The notes under the pieces: generated by a model
What the model saw: only the letters and a program-made list of their open reading frames with translations
Told to the model about the DNA's origin: nothing
The model's database searches: none
Made by a program: the position numbers and the translations under genes
NCBI RefSeq assembly: GCF_001421565.1
Contig: NZ_LMKQ01000001.1
Span: 493,277-557,276, forward strand
From: Agromyces sp. Leaf222
GTDB taxonomy: Bacteria > Actinomycetota > Actinomycetes > Actinomycetales > Microbacteriaceae
Direction of reading: 5' to 3'
Length of the DNA stretch: 64,000 nt
Shown here: positions 17,967-25,546 of the stretch, piece by piece
Position numbering within the stretch: position 1 is the stretch's first letter
Layout: every line of letters starts with the position of its first letter

Positions 17967-18653
17967 ATGAGCAATGAGGCCGCGCGGGGCATCGACCCGA
18001 GGTTCGATCCCAGATTCCAGCGCGGGTATAAGACGGATGCCGCGGCCGCCGCTCGCGCGGCCGAACGCCGCAGGCCCGACGCCCCGCCGACCGCCGAGGA
18101 GGCGGCGCTGTTCGGTCCCCGCCCGCCCGGAGCACCTCCGGAGCGGCCGACGCCCCGGATCGAGGCCGCCGCTCCCTTCGCCCCTACCCGGGTTTCCGAA
18201 CCGGATCACGCCGCGACCCTGCTCGCCTACTTCGGCCCGAAGGCGGGCGCCGAGGCGACCACGTCGTACGCCGCCGAGGCGCAGAGTCAGGGCCGCATCG
18301 AGCCCTCGCCGCTCGAGCAGGCACTGCATGCCGATGACGGAATGGGCGCTCATGACGACTTCGTCGTCGAGCCGGAGCCGCTGAGCGAGTCGCCGTTCGT
18401 GCGGCATCCGTCGCTCTCGTTCTGGGTCGCGCTCGCAGCGAGTGCCGCGTTCGTCATCGCGGGCGTAGTGCTCACCTGGAATGTGAACCTCGAGCAGATG
18501 CGCCCCACCGGGCGCATGGCCGGGGCCGAATCGCAGGCGTTCCTGAGTGCGCTCTCCGCGCTCGCGATCGGCCTCGTGCAGGCGGGAGCACTCGGGGTCG
18601 TCGTCGTGCTCGCGATGTGGGCCGTGCAGTCCCGGCGCAGGCGGACCTCATGA
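17967..18653 (+). CDS. Two-helix membrane protein with long disordered N-terminus, unknown function
   Basis: The protein is 228 residues. Residues 1-145 are soluble, Pro/Ala/Arg-rich, with a short conserved-looking stretch ATLLAYFGPKAGAEA. Two membrane helices are near the C-terminus (FWVALAASAAFVIAGVVLTW and ALAIGLVQAGALGVVVVLAMWAV), ending in a basic tail RRRRTS. ATG 17967 has GAAGGA with six nt spacing. Its stop overlaps the next ATG by four nt, so the two products are probably made together. I do not recognise a family. Confidence 0.75.
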   Translation: MSNEAARGIDPRFDPRFQRGYKTDAAAAARAAERRRPDAPPTAEEAALFGPRPPGAPPERPTPRIEAAAPFAPTRVSEPDHAATLLAYFGPKAGAEATTSYAAEAQSQGRIEPSPLEQALHADDGMGAHDDFVVEPEPLSESPFVRHPSLSFWVALAASAAFVIAGVVLTWNVNLEQMRPTGRMAGAESQAFLSALSALAIGLVQAGALGVVVVLAMWAVQSRRRRTS

Positions 18654-19099
18654 GTCGCCCGTCTGCGGCGATCCGCAACCCCGCGTTGCTCGCCTTGGTC
18701 GCCGTGCTCGTGCTCTCGATCGCGGGCCTCCAATGGCTCTCGCAGGTGATCGCCGACGGCTACGACGAGATGAACTCCTACGGCGGACAGGAGATGTCGG
18801 AGGCGGACATGAACGCGATGAACGAGCGCTGGGCGATCCTGAGTTCGCTCGGCCAGGCGAGCAACGCGATCGCGACGCTCGCCGCGACATCCGCCCTGGC
18901 CCTCGTGTTCGTGTGGTGCTTCTGGCCGAGAGGCGCGGCGCTGGCCGCAGCTCAGTCGAGCGAGGGCACGCGCACGATGAGCGCCGCGGGGTCGACCGTG
19001 AACCTGGCCGACACGACGGTGCCGAACTCGTCGCCGTCGATCTCGAACTCCTCTGCGCCCTCGCCGATCTCGATGTCGACCGAGCGACCGCGGGAGTAG
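18650..19099 (+). CDS. Small two-helix membrane protein, unknown function; 3' end overlaps dagK antisense
   Basis: The product is 149 residues from ATG 18650. Helices are at about 10-27 (LLALVAVLVLSIAGLQWL) and 75-102 (SNAIATLAATSALALVFVWCFWP), separated by an acidic Met/Asn-rich extracytoplasmic loop. It starts inside the stop of the preceding membrane protein gene (ATGA), suggesting a paired complex. The last 49 codons (from 18952) run antisense through the end of the diacylglycerol-kinase gene and are Ser/Thr/Pro-rich. That tail may be real or a by-product of a lost stop. Confidence 0.65.
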   Translation: MSRPSAAIRNPALLALVAVLVLSIAGLQWLSQVIADGYDEMNSYGGQEMSEADMNAMNERWAILSSLGQASNAIATLAATSALALVFVWCFWPRGAALAAAQSSEGTRTMSAAGSTVNLADTTVPNSSPSISNSSAPSPISMSTERPRE

Positions 19100-19968
19100 A
19101 TGATCTCGCGGCGGCGGCTGCCGCCCGTGAGGTCCATGATCTGCCGACCGAGGGCCGACTTGCGCAGCACCGGGTTCTCCCAGGTCACCTTGCGCCAGAT
19201 GAAGATCCACCCGAGGAAGTTGCGCGGCTGCAGCACGGCCATGTCGAGGCGGCCGTCGTCGAGCTGGGCGTCGGGGATGAGTTCGATGTTGCCCGGCAGG
19301 TAGCCGAGGTTGGCCACGAGAATGGTCGAGACCTTCGACCGGTGCAGCCGGCCGGCATCCGTTCGGTAGTAGGCGCGGTACGGCTTCGAGGCGGGCAGCG
19401 CGCGCAGTCCGGCGTCGACGTAGGCGAGCCAGCCGACGCGCTTCTTCAGGTCGGGGTTCGTGCTCGAGATCATCGCGGCGTCGATGCCGATGCCGGCCAT
19501 CACGAGCGACGTGTGGGTCTCGGTGTCGCCGTTCGGCCGGGTGATGTCGGCGACGACGACGTCGACGGCGCGGTCGAGGCCCGAGAAGGCGAGCTCCGCC
19601 GCCCCGTGCATGTCGTTGACGGGGATGTCGAGGTTGCGTGCGAAGAGGTTGCCGGTGCCGATCGGCACGATGCCGACGGGGATGCCGCTGTCGCGGAGCC
19701 CGGCCGCGACCGAGCGCACGGTGCCGTCGCCGCCCGCGGCGACCACCAGGTCGACCTTGGACTCGCGGGCCTCGAGCGCCATGCCCTTGCCCGGATCGTC
19801 GACGGTCGTCTCGATCCAGAGCGGATCGGCGAAACCCTGCTGCTCGGCGACCTCGGCGATGGTCGTGCGCAGGGTCTCGACGCCCTGCTTGCTCGGGTTG
19901 AAGATCACCGCGACGCGCCGTTGAGGGCCTGCGGTCTTCGCCGCCTTCTGCTTCTCGCCCCGCGCCAC
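18952..19968 (-). CDS. Diacylglycerol/lipid kinase family protein
   Basis: The protein is 338 residues from GTG 19968. The kinase catalytic signature [15 protein letters not shown] and the nucleotide-binding [18 protein letters not shown] are present, followed by the beta-rich C-terminal domain of the DagK/YegS/sphingosine-kinase family. It would phosphorylate diacylglycerol or a related membrane lipid using ATP. I placed the start at 19968 rather than at upstream ATGs because those would overlap the divergent serS gene, and sequence similarity to the family begins just after this codon. The gap to serS is 46 bp. Confidence 0.9.
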   Translation of the reverse strand: MARGEKQKAAKTAGPQRRVAVIFNPSKQGVETLRTTIAEVAEQQGFADPLWIETTVDDPGKGMALEARESKVDLVVAAGGDGTVRSVAAGLRDSGIPVGIVPIGTGNLFARNLDIPVNDMHGAAELAFSGLDRAVDVVVADITRPNGDTETHTSLVMAGIGIDAAMISSTNPDLKKRVGWLAYVDAGLRALPASKPYRAYYRTDAGRLHRSKVSTILVANLGYLPGNIELIPDAQLDDGRLDMAVLQPRNFLGWIFIWRKVTWENPVLRKSALGRQIMDLTGGSRRREIIYSRGRSVDIEIGEGAEEFEIDGDEFGTVVSARFTVDPAALIVRVPSLD

Positions 19969-20014
19969 GGAGCCAACGGTATTGCATCCGGGCCCCCCGG
20001 ATAGACTTGCACGC

Positions 20015-21283
20015 GTGATCGACCCCGTGCTGCTTCGAGAGAACCCCGACCTGATCAAGCATTCGCAGGAGCTGCGTGGAGAGTCCGCGGCGCTGGTGGA
20101 TGCCGCGGTCGACCTCGATGCGCACCGTCGCAAGGCGATCTCCGCCTACGAGACGCTGCGCGCCGAGCAGAACGCCTTCGGCAAGCAGGTCGCCCAGGCG
20201 CCGAAAGACGAGAAGGCGGCGCTCGTCGCGCAGGCCCAAGACCTGGCGGCCAGGGTCAAGCAGGCCCACGCCGAGACGACGGTCGCCGAAGAGGCGTTCA
20301 CCGAGGCCGTGCGGCGCATCGGCAACGTCGTCGTCGACGGCGTGCCCGCCGGCGGCGAAGACGACTTCGTGCTGCTGCGCGAGGTCGGCGAGCGGCCGAC
20401 CTTCGACTTCGAACCGCGCGACCACCTCGAGATCGGCGAGCTGCTCGACGCGATCGACATGCAGCGGGGCGCCAAGGTCGCCGGCGCCCGGTTCCATTAC
20501 CTCAAGGGCATCGGCGCGCGCCTCGAGCTCGCGATCATGAACATGGGCCTCGACCGCGCGCTCGCGGCCGGGTTCACGCCGCTCATCACGCCGACGCTCG
20601 TGCGCCCCGAGATCATGCAGGGCACCGGGTTCCTCGGCGCCCACGCCGACGAGATCTACCACCTGCCGGCCGACGACCTCTACCTCACGGGCACGAGCGA
20701 GGTCGCGCTCGCCGGCTACCACGCCGACGAGATCATCGACGTGTCGAACGGGCCCATCCGCTACGCCGGGTGGTCGACCTGCTACCGCCGCGAAGCCGGC
20801 TCGGCCGGCCGCGACACCCGCGGCATCATCCGCGTGCACCAGTTCAACAAGCTCGAGATGTTCAGCTACATCGACCCGGCCGACGCCGAGGCCGAGCACG
20901 AGCGCCTGCTCGGCTGGCAGGAGGGCATGCTGCAAGACCTGGGCCTCAGCTACCGCGTCATCGACACCGCCGCCGGCGACCTCGGGTCGAGCGCGGCCCG
21001 CAAGTACGACGTCGAGGCCTGGGTGCCAACGCAGGGCGCCTACCGCGAGCTGACCTCCACGTCGAACTGCACGACCTTCCAGGCCCGCCGCCTCGACATC
21101 CGCCACCGCACCGAATCGGGCAAGACGGCACCGGTCGCGACCTTGAACGGCACGCTCGCCACCACCCGCTGGATCGTCGCGATCCTCGAGACGCACCAGC
21201 AGGCCGATGGGTCGGTGCGCGTGCCCGAGGCGTTGCGCGGGTACCTCGGCGGCCTCGAGGTGCTCGAACCCGTCACCCGATGA
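20015..21283 (+). CDS. serS: Seryl-tRNA synthetase
   Basis: The protein is 422 residues. The N-terminal coiled-coil arm (about 25-105) is followed by a class II core with motif 2 ([24 protein letters not shown]) and motif 3 (the [13 protein letters not shown] run ending in the family arginine), plus the Thr-rich serine pocket LTGTSEVAL. It charges tRNA-Ser, and two of its substrates, tRNA-Ser(TGA) and tRNA-Ser(GCT), are encoded 2.4 and 4 kb downstream. GTG 20015 lies seven nt after TAGACT (20002-20007), a leaderless pattern; the upstream in-frame start would put translation ahead of this promoter. Confidence 0.96.
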   Translation: MIDPVLLRENPDLIKHSQELRGESAALVDAAVDLDAHRRKAISAYETLRAEQNAFGKQVAQAPKDEKAALVAQAQDLAARVKQAHAETTVAEEAFTEAVRRIGNVVVDGVPAGGEDDFVLLREVGERPTFDFEPRDHLEIGELLDAIDMQRGAKVAGARFHYLKGIGARLELAIMNMGLDRALAAGFTPLITPTLVRPEIMQGTGFLGAHADEIYHLPADDLYLTGTSEVALAGYHADEIIDVSNGPIRYAGWSTCYRREAGSAGRDTRGIIRVHQFNKLEMFSYIDPADAEAEHERLLGWQEGMLQDLGLSYRVIDTAAGDLGSSAARKYDVEAWVPTQGAYRELTSTSNCTTFQARRLDIRHRTESGKTAPVATLNGTLATTRWIVAILETHQQADGSVRVPEALRGYLGGLEVLEPVTR

Positions 21284-22110
21284 GCGAGCGGATGCCGCGG
21301 GCCGACCTCACGACCGACCCCTGGTTCGTGGCGCTCGACGTCGACGGCACGATCATGCACGAAGACGAGTCGATCGACCCGGCGGTCGCCTCGGCCGTGG
21401 CCTCCGCCCGCGATCGCGGACACGAGGTCACGATCGCGACCGGTCGCTCGTGGGCGGGCACGTCGAGCGTGCTCGAGACGCTCGGCCTTCGGCCCGAGTA
21501 CGTGGTCTGCGCGAACGGCGCGGTGACGATGAAGCGCGACGACGCGGCATCCGACGGGTACGTGCGAACGCATATCGAGACGTTCGACCCGACGGCGGCA
21601 CTCGAGCGCATCCGCTCGTTCCTGCCCGACGGGCGATTCATGGTCGAGCTCCCCGACGGCGAACGCATCTACACCGCCGGCATGGACACCTGGAACCTCG
21701 ACTCCGCGCGCCAGGTCGAGTTCGAGGGGCTCTTCGTGCCGAGCGCGACGCGCGTCGTGGTGGTCTCACCCGAGCACGGCGCCGACGAGTTCATGGACAT
21801 CGTCGCGGGCATGGGCCTGCACCAGGTCAGCTACGCCATCGGCTGGACCGCGTGGCTCGACATCGCGCCCGACGGCGTGAGCAAGGCGACCGCGCTCGAA
21901 CGCGTGCGCGGGTGGCAGGGACACGCGCTCGACCGGGTCATCGCCGTCGGCGACGGCCGCAACGACATCGAGATGTTCACGTGGGCGGGTGCGGCCGGTC
22001 GGGCCGTCGCGATGGGCCAGGCGCCCGACGAGGTCAAGGGCGCCGCGACCGAGGTCACGGGCTCCGTCGACGAGGCCGGACTCGCCGTGGTGCTCGACAC
22101 GCTGCCCTAG
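21280..22110 (+). CDS. HAD-superfamily (Cof-type) phosphatase
   Basis: The protein is 276 residues. HAD motif I is DVDGTI (about 17-22), with DVD acting as nucleophile and acid/base. Motif IV is [10 protein letters not shown] near residue 227, and the cap lies between them as in Cof/IIB hydrolases. It would dephosphorylate a small metabolite, probably a sugar phosphate, which cannot be specified. ATG 21280 overlaps the serS stop (ATGA), so it is translated from the serS message. Confidence 0.92.
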   Translation: MSERMPRADLTTDPWFVALDVDGTIMHEDESIDPAVASAVASARDRGHEVTIATGRSWAGTSSVLETLGLRPEYVVCANGAVTMKRDDAASDGYVRTHIETFDPTAALERIRSFLPDGRFMVELPDGERIYTAGMDTWNLDSARQVEFEGLFVPSATRVVVVSPEHGADEFMDIVAGMGLHQVSYAIGWTAWLDIAPDGVSKATALERVRGWQGHALDRVIAVGDGRNDIEMFTWAGAAGRAVAMGQAPDEVKGAATEVTGSVDEAGLAVVLDTLP

Positions 22111-22179
22111 CCCGGCGCCCGACCTCCCCGGTCGTCGCCCCCTCGCCCGGTTACACTCGGCACTCAGGGGAGTGTCGTC

Positions 22180-23568
22180 GTGAGCGATGATCGTGAGGGG
22201 CTTGACGGGGCGGCTGACGAAGTCGATCCGGACGCCGTCGTGCCTGCCGATGCCGAGGCGGCGCAGAAGCCCCGCACCCGCGGTCTCGACCTGCCGCCTC
22301 CTCGGCCCCTCAAACCCGAACCGCCTCGGCACGGACGGATGCCGCGACACAACGGCTGGGTCTCGGCGGCCAAGCTCGCGGCATCCGTCGTGGCGATCGT
22401 GGCGATCAGCGGCGTCGCGGTGGCCGCGTTCGCCGCCGTCGACCTCGTGAAGACCGCGGTCTCGGCGCCGACGCTGACGCTGGAGAACGAGGAACTCCTC
22501 GAGGGGGTGCCCGACATCGGCGCGATGGACGGAGGGCTGACCTTCCTGCTCGTCGGCAGCGACAAGCGACCGGCCGACGGATCGTTCGGCGACCCCGAGG
22601 AGGACTCGGCGGTGCTGAACGACGTGACGATGCTCGTGCACATCTCGCAGGACCACACGCATGTCGAGGTCGTGAGCTTTCCGCGCGACCTGCTCGTGGA
22701 GGTGCCGGAATGCCCCGACCCCGCCGACCCGGGCGGCGAACCGCTCTCGGCGCTCTCGTCCGTGAAAATCAACACCGTGCTCTCGTACGGCGGGTTCAAC
22801 TGCGTGGCCGCGACCGTGCAGCAGCTGACCGGCGTGACGATCCCGGTCGGCGGCATCGTCGAGTTCTACGGCGTCGCGGCGCTCGCCGAGGCCGTCGGCG
22901 GCGTCGAGGTGTGCATCGCCGAGCAGATCGACGACGACTACACGGGCATCCACCTCGCGCCGGGCATGCAGACGCTCAGCGGCATGCAGTCGTTGCAGTT
23001 CCTGCGGGTGCGTCACGGCGTGGGCGACGGATCCGACCTCGGCCGCATCTCGAACCAGCAGGTGTTCCTGTCGGCGATGATGCGCAAGCTGCAGGGCGAG
23101 GGCACGCTGGGCGATCCGGTGAAGCTCTACTCGATGGCGAAGGCGATCCTGTCGAACATGAGCCTGTCGAGCGCACTGCAGAGCCCGCCGGTGCTCATCT
23201 CGATCGCACGCGCCGTGCAGGACGTCGACCTGTCGAAGGTCGCGTTCGTGCAGTACCCCACCGTGTACACGTGGGACCAGAGCGCCGTCGAGCCGTCCGA
23301 CTCGGCGGCCCTCGTCAACGCGGCGCTGCAGGCGGACCAGCCGATCGTGCTCGACCCGGCGGCCACGGGCGAGGCGGAGTTCGGCACCGGCGGCGACCCC
23401 GCGACATCCGCCCCCGTGCCAGAGGACGGCACCGAGGGCGCCGGCGAGGAGACCGGCGAGGAGACGGGCGAGGAGGTCGCGCCCACGGCGCCGGAGGGCG
23501 CATTGCCATCGGATGTCACGGGCCAGACCGCGGCCGAGGTGCGATGCTCCACGGCCAACGAGGGCTGA
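22180..23568 (+). CDS. LytR-CpsA-Psr (LCP) family cell-wall glycopolymer transferase, copy 1
   Basis: The protein is 462 residues: an acidic cytoplasmic tail of about 60, one membrane helix (about 62-87), and an extracellular LCP domain. Typical LCP elements are LLVGSDKR, DVTMLVHI, SFPRDL, KINTVLSYGG and LRVRHGVGDGSDLGRISNQQVFL (catalytic Arg/Asp region). The C-terminal 80 residues are acidic and low complexity, ending LPSDVTGQTAAEVRCS. Family enzymes move glycopolymers such as teichoic acid or arabinogalactan from lipid carriers to peptidoglycan. GTG 22180 has AGGGGAG nine nt upstream. The next LCP gene is a clear paralog. Confidence 0.93.
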   Translation: MSDDREGLDGAADEVDPDAVVPADAEAAQKPRTRGLDLPPPRPLKPEPPRHGRMPRHNGWVSAAKLAASVVAIVAISGVAVAAFAAVDLVKTAVSAPTLTLENEELLEGVPDIGAMDGGLTFLLVGSDKRPADGSFGDPEEDSAVLNDVTMLVHISQDHTHVEVVSFPRDLLVEVPECPDPADPGGEPLSALSSVKINTVLSYGGFNCVAATVQQLTGVTIPVGGIVEFYGVAALAEAVGGVEVCIAEQIDDDYTGIHLAPGMQTLSGMQSLQFLRVRHGVGDGSDLGRISNQQVFLSAMMRKLQGEGTLGDPVKLYSMAKAILSNMSLSSALQSPPVLISIARAVQDVDLSKVAFVQYPTVYTWDQSAVEPSDSAALVNAALQADQPIVLDPAATGEAEFGTGGDPATSAPVPEDGTEGAGEETGEETGEEVAPTAPEGALPSDVTGQTAAEVRCSTANEG

Positions 23569-23688
23569 GACGCTGAGGGCGCCTCAGGACGTTCACAGGC
23601 TCGGCTGGAAGGCTTGCCGGGATGCGAGTCGGCTAGAATCGTGGCCTGTCCGCTCCGGAGATCGTTCCGACGAACCCCAGAGCGGCAA

Positions 23689-23773
23689 GGAGGGCTGTCC
23701 GAGCGGCCGATGGAGCTGGTCTTGAAAACCAGTGGGCAGAAATGTCTCGTGGGTTCGAATCCCACGCCCTCCG
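23689..23773 (+). tRNA. tRNA-Ser (anticodon TGA)
   Basis: This is an 85-nt cloverleaf. Acceptor GGAGGGC (23689-23695) pairs with GCCCTCC (23766-23772), with discriminator G 23773. The anticodon arm is CTGGT-CTTGAAA-ACCAG, giving TGA. There is a long variable arm as expected for serine, and GTTCGAATC is the T-loop. CCA is not encoded. A TAGAAT -10 box is at 23634-23639. It lies between two paralogous LCP genes. Confidence 0.97.
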
Positions 23774-23849
23774 CACTCGTGTCGCATGTCCCCCCGCCGA
23801 CCCGAACCGCTCGCTTCGCCGCGACGACGACCTACCGAGAGAGGTGACC

Positions 23850-25166
23850 GTGACCGACGATCGCCAGTTCAGCTCCCGCACCGCCGCCAAGAACCCTTCC
23901 CTCGCACGGCACGGCCGCCTGCGTCCGCACAGCGTGCTGCGCTCGCTCGGCAAGATCACGGCATCGGTGCTCGCCGTCGCCCTCGTCTCGGGCACGGCGG
24001 TCGCCGCGTACGCCGCATGGGACCTCGCGAACACCGCGAAGCCGACCGTGTCGCTCGGCAATGCCGAGGTGCTCGAGGGCGTTCCCGACATCGGCGCGAT
24101 GCCCGGCGGCATCAACGTGCTCGTCATCGGCAGCGACAGCCGCGAGGGCCAGGGCGACGGCTTCGGCGACCCCGACGAAGAGACCGCGGTCCTCAATGAC
24201 GTGACCATGCTGATGCACATCTCCGAAGACCACTCGCACGTCGAGGTCATCAGCTTCCCGCGCGACATGTTCGTGAGCGTGCCCGAGTGCACCGACCCCG
24301 AAGACCCCGCCGGCGAACCGCTCTCGGCGCTCTCCTCGGTGAAGATCAACTCCGTGCTCGAGTACGGCGGCATGGCCTGCGTCGTGAAGACGGTCGAGGA
24401 CCTCACCGGCACGGTCATCCCCTTTGCTGGTGTCGTGCAGTTCCTCGGCGTGGCGGGGCTGTCCGAAGCCGTCGGCGGCGTCGAGGTGTGCATCGCCGAG
24501 CCGATCGAAGACGAGCACACCGACCTCTACCTGCCGGCGGGCAACGTCGAGCTCCAGGGCCTTCCGGCCCTGCAGTTCCTGCGCACGAGGCACGGCGTCG
24601 GCGACGGTTCCGACCTCGGCCGCATCTCGAATCAGCAGGTCTTCCTCTCGGCGCTCGCGCGCAAGGTGCAGACCGGTGGCACGCTGTCCGACCCCGCTGC
24701 CCTGTTCGGCATCGCCAAGGCGGCGCTCGCGAACATGCAGCTCTCCGACACGCTCGCGAACCCCACCACGCTCGTCTCCATCGCCGTCGCGATGAAAGAC
24801 GTCGACCTCGCGAAGATCGCCTTCATCCAGTACCCGACGGGTACCACCGACGGCGGCGTCCTGCCCTCCGACTCGGCCGAGATCGTCAACCTCGCCCTGC
24901 AGCAGGACATCCCCGTGAACTTCGACCCCGACGCCGATCAGGCCTCCTTCGCCTCCGCGGCCGACCCGACGACGATCCCCGCCGACCCGGCGGCCGACCC
25001 GGCCGCGCCCGCGGCCGAGGAGCCCGTGGCTGAAGAGCCGGCGGCCGATGCCCCGGCCGACCCCGCCGCTCCGGCGCCGTCGACCGAGGCGCTGCCGAGC
25101 GACGTCACCGGCCAGACGGCCGCCGAGACCCGCTGCTCCGCGGGCCGCCCGCTCGAAGACCAGTAG
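23850..25166 (+). CDS. LytR-CpsA-Psr (LCP) family cell-wall glycopolymer transferase, copy 2
   Basis: The protein is 438 residues and its LCP domain is highly similar to copy 1 along its length (VLVIGSDSREG, DVTMLMHI, SFPRDM, KINSVLEYGG, LRTRHGVGDGSDLGRISNQQVFL). The short cytoplasmic tail is followed by one helix (about 33-56), and the acidic Ala/Pro-rich C-terminal segment ends in the same motif, LPSDVTGQTAAETRCS. GTG 23850 is preferred: AGAGAGG precedes it by about six nt, whereas longer frames would begin inside the tRNA. The pair probably arose by tandem duplication, and the shared C-terminal motif suggests a common partner or processing site. Confidence 0.93.
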   Translation: MTDDRQFSSRTAAKNPSLARHGRLRPHSVLRSLGKITASVLAVALVSGTAVAAYAAWDLANTAKPTVSLGNAEVLEGVPDIGAMPGGINVLVIGSDSREGQGDGFGDPDEETAVLNDVTMLMHISEDHSHVEVISFPRDMFVSVPECTDPEDPAGEPLSALSSVKINSVLEYGGMACVVKTVEDLTGTVIPFAGVVQFLGVAGLSEAVGGVEVCIAEPIEDEHTDLYLPAGNVELQGLPALQFLRTRHGVGDGSDLGRISNQQVFLSALARKVQTGGTLSDPAALFGIAKAALANMQLSDTLANPTTLVSIAVAMKDVDLAKIAFIQYPTGTTDGGVLPSDSAEIVNLALQQDIPVNFDPDADQASFASAADPTTIPADPAADPAAPAAEEPVAEEPAADAPADPAAPAPSTEALPSDVTGQTAAETRCSAGRPLEDQ

Positions 25167-25276
25167 GCGGGCCGCCGACCGGTCGACGGCCGGCGCACGC
25201 CCCCGCCCGGCGCCGAATCGTGTTTCGCGGCATCCCCGGGTTATGATGGCAGTCGCGCGCGTGCAAGCGCTCGCGA

Positions 25277-25365
25277 GGAGACGTCGCATAGTCCGGCCGA
25301 GTGCACCACCCTGCTAAGGTGGAGTCCCCGTAAGGGGACCAGGGGTTCAAATCCCCTCGTCTCCG
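25277..25365 (+). tRNA. tRNA-Ser (anticodon GCT)
   Basis: This is an 89-nt cloverleaf. Acceptor GGAGACG (25277-25283) pairs with CGTCTCC (25358-25364), with discriminator G 25365. The anticodon arm is CCACC-CTGCTAA-GGTGG, giving GCT. The long variable arm is AGTCCCCGTAAGGGGACC. CCA is not encoded. A TATGAT -10 box is at 25242-25247. Confidence 0.97.
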
Positions 25366-25375
25366 CGCTCTTCCC

Positions 25376-25402
25376 GAAAGCCCCTCCTCGTGAGGGGCTT
25401 TC
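25376..25402 (+). terminator. Terminator of tRNA-Ser(GCT)
   Basis: GAAAGCCCCTC (25376-25386) pairs perfectly with GAGGGGCTTTC (25392-25402) around a five-nt loop, 11 nt after the tRNA end. The 3' arm ends in CTTTCG, a short U-rich end. Confidence 0.85.
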
Positions 25403-25506
25403 GTCGTTCGCGGGGTCTTCCGGCCGCGGCATCCGGTACTGTGGAAGACCTGTCTGGCCCCCGGCCAGAGCGGTCACGCAGCGTTCAGCACGTGGTCCGA
25501 GGCTTG

Positions 25507-25546
25507 AAACCTCCGGCATCCTCACACGACACCCGGAGGTTTTTCC
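25507..25546 (+). promoter_or_regulatory. Attenuator-like hairpin containing the Shine-Dalgarno sequence of a drug exporter
   Basis: AAACCTCCGG (25507-25516) pairs with CCGGAGGTTT (25533-25542), giving a 10-bp stem and 16-nt loop, followed by TT; the run is TTTTT at 25540-25544. This has the form of an intrinsic terminator, yet it sits immediately before ATG 25547, and its 3' arm contains the GGAGGT ribosome-binding site (25535-25540). Upstream, TCTGGCC/GGCCAGA (about 25453-25469) forms another hairpin, and GAGG/CCTC (25499-25502/25510-25513) could compete for the 5' arm. I infer control by premature termination or Shine-Dalgarno masking. No leader peptide could be assigned with confidence. 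Confidence 0.6.

Noticed and set aside
18350..21196. A 948-codon minus-strand frame covering dagK, serS and neighbours
   Set aside because: Only dagK is coding on that strand, in a different frame. The rest is antisense to serS and has no family sequence.
23742..23849. A longer LCP copy 2 starting inside the tRNA-Ser gene
   Set aside because: It would begin translation within the tRNA and has no ribosome-binding site. GTG 23850 has a good one.
23680..25410. Integrated element at the tRNA-Ser genes
   Set aside because: There is no integrase, no repeat of a tRNA 3' end, and the flanking LCP genes are native-looking.
25403..25506. A leader peptide for ribosome-mediated attenuation before the exporter gene
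   Set aside because: Candidate frames have no acceptable start with a ribosome-binding site, or do not stop before the hairpin.
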